A stretch of 10,144 nucleotides of DNA from Microbacteriaceae bacterium (lineage in GTDB: Bacteria; Actinomycetota; Actinomycetes; Actinomycetales; Microbacteriaceae). The DNA lies in the NCBI GenBank assembly GCA_947486475.1, contig CANKTR010000027.1, forward strand, positions 1-10,144. Reading direction: 5' to 3'. Shown here in pieces: positions 6,678-10,144 of the stretch (the stretch's first letter is position 1; each line of letters opens with the position of its first letter). The notes below the pieces were generated by a model that had not been told where the DNA came from, ran no database searches, and saw only the letters and a program-made list of their open reading frames with translations. The translations under genes and the position numbers were made by a program.

Positions 6678-6815
6678 CTAGACGGTGATCTCGCTGCGGC
6701 CTTTGCGACGACGAGCGGCCAGGATTGCGCGCCCGGCGCGAGTGCGCATGCGCAAGCGGAAACCGTGAACCTTGGCTCGGCGGCGATTGTTGGGCTGATA
6801 GGTGCGCTTGGGCAT
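6678..6815 (-). CDS. rpmH: 50S ribosomal protein L34
   Basis: This encodes a very small, arginine-rich ribosomal protein of 45 residues. It starts [20 protein letters not shown] and ends RKGRSEITV, a textbook L34 sequence with the invariant KRTYQPN and HGFRxRM segments. ATG is at 6813-6815 and TAG at 6678-6680. A strong Shine-Dalgarno sequence GAGGAG (6822-6827) lies six bases upstream. It is the first gene of the leftward series ending at parB and is driven by the promoter at 6882-6910. It overlaps no other real gene. Confidence 0.97.
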   Translation of the reverse strand: MPKRTYQPNNRRRAKVHGFRLRMRTRAGRAILAARRRKGRSEITV

Positions 6816-6856
6816 TGTGTTCTCCTCGGCGAGTTGCCGGAACAGTCGGGGATGAA

Positions 6857-6874
6857 TTGTGCGTTAAAGCACAA
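6857..6874 (-). promoter_or_regulatory. Inverted repeat at the start of the rpmH leader
   Basis: TTGTGC-GTTAAA-GCACAA is a perfect 6-bp inverted repeat with a six-base loop. If rpmH transcription starts about seven bases after the -10 element (near 6875), the repeat forms the very 5' end of the leader RNA, about 40 bases before the ribosome-binding site. It could protect the 5' end or be a protein-binding site. I do not recognise it as a known operator. Confidence 0.4.
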
Positions 6875-6881
6875 CCTGAAA

Positions 6882-6910
6882 AGAATAGGGCAGGAATCGG
6901 AGTGAGTCAA
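6882..6910 (-). promoter_or_regulatory. Promoter of the rpmH-rnpA-yidD-yidC-jag-rsmG(-parAB) series
   Basis: On the - strand, the -35 element TTGACT (6905-6910) is separated by exactly 17 bp from the -10 element TATTCT (6882-6887). That gives 5/6 and 4/6 matches to the housekeeping sigma consensus with ideal spacing. The predicted start near 6875 leaves a leader of about 60 bases before the rpmH ATG. It is the clearest promoter in the window. Confidence 0.7.
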
Positions 6911-6924
6911 ACCACGAGCGTCCG

Positions 6925-6933
6925 TTGTCCACA
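6925..6933 (+). promoter_or_regulatory. DnaA box TTGTCCACA upstream of dnaA
   Basis: TTGTCCACA differs from the E. coli consensus at one position and matches the form preferred in high-GC Actinobacteria. It lies between the -35 element of the rpmH promoter and the dnaA promoter region, so DnaA bound here could affect both directions. Confidence 0.65.
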
Positions 6934-6955
6934 CCACAAGGCGCCAAATTTGTGG
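6934..6955. repeat. Inverted repeat CCACAA-N10-TTGTGG in the dnaA promoter region
   Basis: Two perfect 6-bp arms (6934-6939 and 6950-6955) face each other across ten bases that include the palindrome GGCGCC. Each arm contains the CCACA core of a DnaA box, and the left arm follows directly on the DnaA box at 6925-6933. It may be a pair of weak opposed DnaA sites or an operator for another regulator. Confidence 0.4.
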
Positions 6956-6976
6956 ATTCGGAATTATGACTAATAT
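6950..6976 (+). promoter_or_regulatory. Candidate dnaA promoter
   Basis: A -10-like TAATAT (6971-6976) lies 41 bases before the dnaA start. The best -35 candidate, TTGTGG (6950-6955), is weak and 15 bp away, so the -10 is the more reliable part. The consensus DnaA box at 6983-6991 would cover the expected transcription start, which fits the known autorepression of dnaA by its own product. Confidence 0.45.
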
Positions 6977-6982
6977 GGTGAC

Positions 6983-6991
6983 TTATCCACA
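6983..6991 (+). promoter_or_regulatory. DnaA box, perfect consensus TTATCCACA
   Basis: TTATCCACA is an exact match to the high-affinity DnaA box and the only exact match I find in the window's two origin-type gaps. It lies 26 bases before the dnaA start codon and just downstream of the candidate -10. Probable roles are autoregulation of dnaA and, perhaps, part of the origin. Confidence 0.85.
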
Positions 6992-7017
6992 AGCACGAAC
7001 GGAGCGGGAAGCAGACA

Positions 7018-8388
7018 ATGACATCTCTCGACGACCTCTGGCGCAGTGTCGTCAGTGAAGTCTCTCGTGGAATTGATCTTTCCCCGCGAATTTTGGCCGT
7101 CGTCGAGTCCGCCGTTCCGCAAGGGATCATGAGCGAAACGCTCTACCTCGAGGTGGATTCCGACTTCGCACGAGACATGATTGACCAGCGTGCTCGAGAT
7201 GAAATTTTGGCGGCGTTGGCTTCCGTCTCGGCCGATTTTGAAACAGTGAACAACTTTGCCCTGGTCGTCAACCCGTCGATGCGCGAGCTTGATGACGAGA
7301 TTTTCGACAACCCGGTTGCCATCATCCCGCGCGAACAGACACCCGAGATCGCCTCAACGAGCGAAACGCGGCTCAATCCGAAGTACACCTTCGACAATTT
7401 CGTAATCGGTACGTCCAACCGTTTCGCTCACGCCGCGGCACTTGCCGTCGCCGAATCCCCTGCGAAGGCCTACAACCCACTCTTTATTTACGGTGGCTCA
7501 GGGTTGGGAAAAACCCACCTCCTTCACGCGATCGGACACTACGCGCAAGGAATCCACCCCTCCATCCACGTGCGTTACGTGTCGTCCGAAGAATTCACCA
7601 ACGATTACATCAACGCCATCGCGCTCGGCCAGATGCCTCAGTTCAACCGCCGTTATCGTGAGGTTGACCTATTGCTCATCGATGACATTCAATTTCTGGG
7701 CGGCAAAGATGCCACGCAGGACACCTTCTTCCACACATTCAACACGCTTCACGAACACGGTAAACAGGTCGTCATCACCAGTGATGTTCCGCCCAAGCAG
7801 CTCGTCGGTTTCGAGGAACGGATGCGCAGCCGTTTCGGATGGGGTCTCATCACCGATATCCAGGTTCCCGACCTGGAAACTCGTATCGCCATCCTGCGAA
7901 AGAAGGTGGCCCTTGAAAACCTCGGGATCGACGACGACGTGCTCGAATACATCGCTTCCAAGGTGTCCTCCAATATTCGTGAATTAGAGGGAACCCTCAT
8001 CCGGGTCAGTGCGTTCGCCAGTCTGAACCGTGTCCCGGTCGATCTGTCGCTGGTCCAGACAATTCTGAAAGACCTCATCACACTCGACGAGGGCGACATT
8101 TCCCCGACCGACATCATCGAACACGTCGCGCGATATTTTGAAATATCGCTGGACGATATTTATGGAACCTCGCGCGCGGCCGCAATCGCCCAGGCCCGAC
8201 AAATCGCTATGTATCTGTGCCGAGAATTGACGTCGCTGTCACTTCCCAAAATTGGGCAGCTCATCGGCCGGGATCACACCACCGTCATGTACGCCAACAC
8301 CAAAATCACCGAGCTGATTAAAGAGCGCCGATCGATCTACAACCAAATTGCGGACCTCACCCACGTCATCAAACAGTCGTCCCGGTAG
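7018..8388 (+). CDS. dnaA: Chromosomal replication initiator DnaA
   Basis: DnaA is the AAA+ initiator that binds DnaA boxes, melts oriC and recruits the replicative helicase. The 456 residues divide into domain I (about 1-85), a very short linker domain II (about 95-120), the ATPase domain III starting at YTFDNFVIG, and DNA-binding domain IV (about 360-456). Key motifs are Walker A GGSGLGKT (159-166), Walker B LLLIDD (218-223), the arginine-finger region [12 protein letters not shown] (265-276), the sensor 2 region RELEG (321-325) and the DnaA signature [14 protein letters not shown] (417-430). ATG 7018 is preceded by a purine-rich GGAGCGGGAAG (7001-7011). The short linker contrasts with the long domain II of Streptomyces and points to a small-genome relative. 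All catalytic motifs are intact. Confidence 0.99.
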   Translation: MTSLDDLWRSVVSEVSRGIDLSPRILAVVESAVPQGIMSETLYLEVDSDFARDMIDQRARDEILAALASVSADFETVNNFALVVNPSMRELDDEIFDNPVAIIPREQTPEIASTSETRLNPKYTFDNFVIGTSNRFAHAAALAVAESPAKAYNPLFIYGGSGLGKTHLLHAIGHYAQGIHPSIHVRYVSSEEFTNDYINAIALGQMPQFNRRYREVDLLLIDDIQFLGGKDATQDTFFHTFNTLHEHGKQVVITSDVPPKQLVGFEERMRSRFGWGLITDIQVPDLETRIAILRKKVALENLGIDDDVLEYIASKVSSNIRELEGTLIRVSAFASLNRVPVDLSLVQTILKDLITLDEGDISPTDIIEHVARYFEISLDDIYGTSRAAAIAQARQIAMYLCRELTSLSLPKIGQLIGRDHTTVMYANTKITELIKERRSIYNQIADLTHVIKQSSR

Positions 8389-8398
8389 ACGATAGTTT

Positions 8399-8411
8399 CC
8401 ACAGGATGCTG
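8399..8411 (+). repeat. Direct repeat CCACAGGATGCTG, copy 1 (oriC)
   Basis: CCACAGGATGCTG occurs here and again at 8503-8515, 104 bp apart, both in the same orientation and both starting with the CCACA core of a degenerate DnaA box (8395-8403 and 8499-8507). Thirteen identical bases in a 305-bp gap is unlikely by chance. In this copy the adjoining TGTTGATAA (8410-8418) is a further DnaA-like site on the opposite strand. Confidence 0.75.
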
Positions 8412-8502
8412 TTGATAAGTGCGTACGCTCGCTGGTGTGGCCGTTATTTCGGGGGATAACTTCGTTCGGGTCGTGGCTACTCCCCGACCCTACGATTTAT
8501 AC

Positions 8503-8515
8503 CCACAGGATGCTG
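8503..8515 (+). repeat. Direct repeat CCACAGGATGCTG, copy 2 (oriC)
   Basis: This is the second copy of the 13-bp repeat, preceded by ATA so that ATACCCACA (8499-8507) forms a two-mismatch DnaA box. The bases that follow (ACAACTTCCAC) differ from those after copy 1, so the identity is confined to the 13 bases. Confidence 0.75.
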
Positions 8516-8563
8516 ACAACTTCCACGCGTGTAGTTCAGCCAGAAGCGTCCCGAATCGACGAG

Positions 8564-8580
8564 TTACCCACATATCCACC
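8564..8580 (+). promoter_or_regulatory. Pair of adjoining DnaA-like boxes beside the AT-rich segment
   Basis: TTACCCACA (8564-8572, one mismatch) and ATATCCACC (8572-8580, two mismatches) share one base and point the same way. They lie about 12 bp before the AT-rich segment, the arrangement expected for DnaA sites that direct unwinding. Confidence 0.55.
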
Positions 8581-8592
8581 GACGTTAAGACG

Positions 8593-8630
8593 ATTGTGTC
8601 ATTCGTTGATGATTTAACTCATACCAATCT
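8593..8630. other. AT-rich segment, candidate DNA unwinding element
   Basis: About two thirds of these 38 bases are A or T (26 of 38 by my count), clearly more than the surrounding sequence. It follows the DnaA-box pair at 8564-8580 and contains GATGATTTAA. In known origins the duplex opens in such a segment next to DnaA boxes. The assignment rests on composition and position only. Confidence 0.45.
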
Positions 8631-8660
8631 CACTGTCGCGGTGTCGCTCGTTTATGGCAC

Positions 8661-8680
8661 AATGAGAGACCGCTCTCATT
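8661..8680. promoter_or_regulatory. Perfect hairpin immediately before the dnaN ribosome-binding site
   Basis: AATGAGAG-ACCG-CTCTCATT is an 8-bp perfect inverted repeat with a four-base loop, ending one base before the dnaN Shine-Dalgarno sequence GAAAGG (8682-8687). In DNA it could be a dimeric-repressor operator. In the dnaA-dnaN transcript it would be a stable stem-loop beside the ribosome-binding site. It lacks a following T-run, so it is not a typical terminator. Confidence 0.6.
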
Positions 8681-8693
8681 CGAAAGGCTTGTC

Positions 8694-9845
8694 GTGAAGT
8701 TCCAATCCAACAAAGACGTGCTTGCTCAGGCGGTAATCTTCGTCACCAAACTTCTCACGACGAAAAGTACGAACCCTGCCCTCACCGGAGTGCGCATCGA
8801 CTGCTCCGATAACGGAGTGATGTTTGCGTCCTTTGATCACGACGTATCCACTCGAACCACCATCGCCGGCGACGTCGCCACGGCCGGCTCGGTCCTCGTG
8901 TCAGGAAAGCTACTGGCCGATATCGTGACGCGGCTCCCAGGCGATACGGTCAACGTCGCCCTGGTCGAAAACAAAATGGTAATTTCGTCGGGAACGGCGA
9001 AATTCACCATGTCGGTCATGCCGCTGAACGAATATCCAAACCTCCCGGAAGTTCCACCCACGAGCGGCACGTTTGACGGCGAACTGCTCGCTGAAGCGAT
9101 TGCTCAAGTTGGTGTTGCCGCTCTCAAGGACGACGGCCAACCGGCGATTATGAACATCTCGGTTGAATTTACGCCAACAGTTATTTCGTTTACCGCGACC
9201 GATCGTTACCGAATCGCGTCTCGAGATATCCCGTGGAAAGACGCGGCTGCGGGCGAACCCACACAAATTCTGGTTCCCGCACGAGTTCTCATCGAGGCCG
9301 GAAAAATGTTTCAAACCGATGAAACGGTGACTTTTTCGCTGTTAGCCGGAGGGGACCGCGAGCTCTTGGCCATCTCCGCTGGTAATCGCGTCGTGACCTC
9401 GTCTCTCGCTAAAGGGTCATTCCCCAAGGTGCGGGGGTTGTTGGATGAAAAGGGTGGCGGCTCGTCCTACGCGATCGTCTTGTCATCCGACCTGGTCGAC
9501 GCCACCCGGCGCATGTCACTCGTGCTTGAGCGAGACGGGGCCATCAAATACACCTTCAGTTCGGACGGCGTGCTTCTGGAAACCAGCGCGGCGGAGACGA
9601 CCAGCGCGAGTGAAACCGTCGACGCCCACCTGGTGGGCGACGAGGTTTTCGTGTGGCTCAAACCACGACTGGTGGTCGACGGCGTGGCAGGGGCACACAG
9701 CGAGTTCGTGCGGCTGGGCTTCACGCCGTCATCCGATCCCGCAAAGGCAGGACCGGTATTGTTCACCGCACACTCGTCGAAGGAATCCCAATCGGTCGAA
9801 CAGGCGTATCGGTACCTGATGCAGCCCAACCTTCTCAACCGCTAG
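8694..9845 (+). CDS. dnaN: DNA polymerase III beta subunit (sliding clamp)
   Basis: DnaN forms the ring-shaped dimer that holds DNA polymerase III and repair proteins on DNA. The 383-residue length and the three repeated clamp domains (about 1-125, 126-250, 251-383) are normal. Recognisable stretches are NPALTGVRID (27-36), MPLNEYPNLPEVP around 109-121 and FTATDRYRIASRDI around 170-183. The start is GTG 8694 with GAAAGG (8682-8687) six bases upstream. The C-terminus reads YRYLMQPNLLNR, which keeps the proline but not the arginine of the MPxRL ending found in many clamps. A hairpin lies just ahead of the ribosome-binding site. recF follows after three bases, so dnaN and recF are co-translated. 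Confidence 0.97.
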   Translation: MKFQSNKDVLAQAVIFVTKLLTTKSTNPALTGVRIDCSDNGVMFASFDHDVSTRTTIAGDVATAGSVLVSGKLLADIVTRLPGDTVNVALVENKMVISSGTAKFTMSVMPLNEYPNLPEVPPTSGTFDGELLAEAIAQVGVAALKDDGQPAIMNISVEFTPTVISFTATDRYRIASRDIPWKDAAAGEPTQILVPARVLIEAGKMFQTDETVTFSLLAGGDRELLAISAGNRVVTSSLAKGSFPKVRGLLDEKGGGSSYAIVLSSDLVDATRRMSLVLERDGAIKYTFSSDGVLLETSAAETTSASETVDAHLVGDEVFVWLKPRLVVDGVAGAHSEFVRLGFTPSSDPAKAGPVLFTAHSSKESQSVEQAYRYLMQPNLLNR

Positions 9846-9848
9846 TCC

Positions 9849-10144
9849 ATGAAAATTCTGTCCGCGGAGCTAAGTGGCTGGCGGAATTACGAACACCAGC
9901 TATTTCTCTTCGAAGGCTCACCAACGATTTTCGTGGGATCGAACGGCCAGGGGAAAACCAATTTCGTCGAGGCGCTTGTCTACGCGGCGCTCGGCCACTC
10001 ACACCGGACATCCACTGATTCCGTTCTTGTCCGGCAAGGATCCCACGAGGCGATTATTCGCCTGGCGGTGAACTATAACGAGCGAACGTTGTCTGTCGAC
10101 CTCAAAGTGACCACGTCGGGCAGCAATGTGATTCATGTAAACGG
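9849..10144 (+). CDS. recF: DNA replication and repair protein RecF, N-terminal part (3' end outside window)
   Basis: RecF is an SMC-like ATPase that, with RecO and RecR, helps load RecA at single-strand gaps. The first 98 codons are present and the frame is still open at the window end. The protein begins MKILSAELSGWRNYEHQLFL, the typical RecF start, followed by Walker A GSNGQGKTN (30-38) and the conserved NFVEALVYAALGHSHRT (38-54). ATG 9849 lies three bases after the dnaN stop with no visible Shine-Dalgarno sequence, implying coupling. There is no gnd gene between dnaN and recF, unlike some other Actinobacteria. Confidence 0.95.
   Translation, partial: MKILSAELSGWRNYEHQLFLFEGSPTIFVGSNGQGKTNFVEALVYAALGHSHRTSTDSVLVRQGSHEAIIRLAVNYNERTLSVDLKVTTSGSNVIHVN

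Larger units (their letters stand above)
8389..8693. other. Probable replication origin oriC (dnaA-dnaN gap)
   Basis: This 305-bp gap is the only sizeable noncoding stretch apart from the dnaA promoter gap. It holds several DnaA-box-like sites. One-mismatch sites are TTACCCACA at 8564-8572 (+) and TTATCAACA at 8410-8418 (-). Two-mismatch sites lie at 8395-8403, 8499-8507 and 8572-8580 (+), and at 8451-8459 (-). It also has a 13-bp direct repeat, an AT-rich segment at 8593-8630 and a hairpin before dnaN. The position between dnaA and dnaN is the standard actinobacterial origin. None of the boxes is a perfect consensus, and the box number is small compared with Streptomyces. Confidence 0.85.

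Noticed and set aside
7573..7581. CACGTG-containing stretch in dnaA as a further parS
   Set aside because: Only the central CACGTG is shared; the TTTCAC and GTGAAA arms are absent, so it is not a parS site.
8419..8697. A 92-codon + strand ORF through oriC whose TGA overlaps the dnaN GTG as GTGA
   Set aside because: It has no Shine-Dalgarno sequence and no recognisable family, and it runs through the DnaA-like boxes, the direct repeat, the AT-rich segment and the hairpin. The overlap with dnaN is probably chance, though worth remembering if relatives keep the frame.
1..10144. CRISPR arrays, insertion sequences, tRNA or rRNA genes, defence or biosynthetic clusters
   Set aside because: I found no repeat-spacer pattern, transposase, terminal inverted repeats or tRNA-like sequence. 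Every sizeable stretch is a conserved housekeeping gene or one of the two origin-linked gaps.

Overview
This window is the conserved core of an actinobacterial chromosome around the replication origin. The gene order murJ-trxB-trxA / parB-parA-rsmG-jag-yidC-yidD-rnpA-rpmH / dnaA-dnaN-recF is the classic one for high-GC Gram-positive bacteria. The moderate GC content (judged by eye), very tight gene packing, a short DnaA (456 residues) with almost no linker domain, and a short MurJ C-terminus suggest a streamlined member of the Micrococcales, perhaps Microbacteriaceae. The family-level assignment is inference. I see no mobile element, CRISPR array, tRNA or rRNA, and no accessory gene cluster.

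Layout. Positions 1-695 hold the 3' part of murJ (lipid II flippase; the 5' end lies outside the window). It is followed on the + strand by trxB and trxA, the thioredoxin reductase/thioredoxin pair. A short convergent gap (2016-2060) with a weak hairpin separates trxA from parB. From 6815 down to 2061, everything is on the - strand in one nearly gapless series: rpmH, rnpA, yidD, yidC, jag, rsmG, a possible 24-codon leader ORF, parA and parB. A good sigma70-type promoter for this series lies at 6882-6910. From 7018 rightward, dnaA, dnaN and recF (truncated by the window end) are on the + strand. The 202-bp rpmH-dnaA gap carries divergent promoters and the best DnaA boxes. The 305-bp dnaA-dnaN gap is the probable oriC, with several degenerate DnaA boxes, a 13-bp direct repeat, an AT-rich segment and a perfect hairpin just before the dnaN ribosome-binding site.

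How it works together. DnaA opens oriC, DnaN tethers the polymerase and RecF acts in gap repair. ParB loads on parS sites 4-5 kb from oriC and, with ParA, segregates the new origins. RnpA, L34, YidC, YidD, Jag and RsmG form the conserved RNA-processing/ribosome/membrane-insertion block next to the origin.

No previously undescribed system is evident. The most interesting details are two parS sites embedded in translation signals. One (3943-3958, perfect) lies at the start of a small ORF with a strong Shine-Dalgarno sequence whose stop overlaps the parA start. The other (4621-4636) spans the jag stop and rsmG start, and its only deviation from consensus is the middle base of the jag stop codon.
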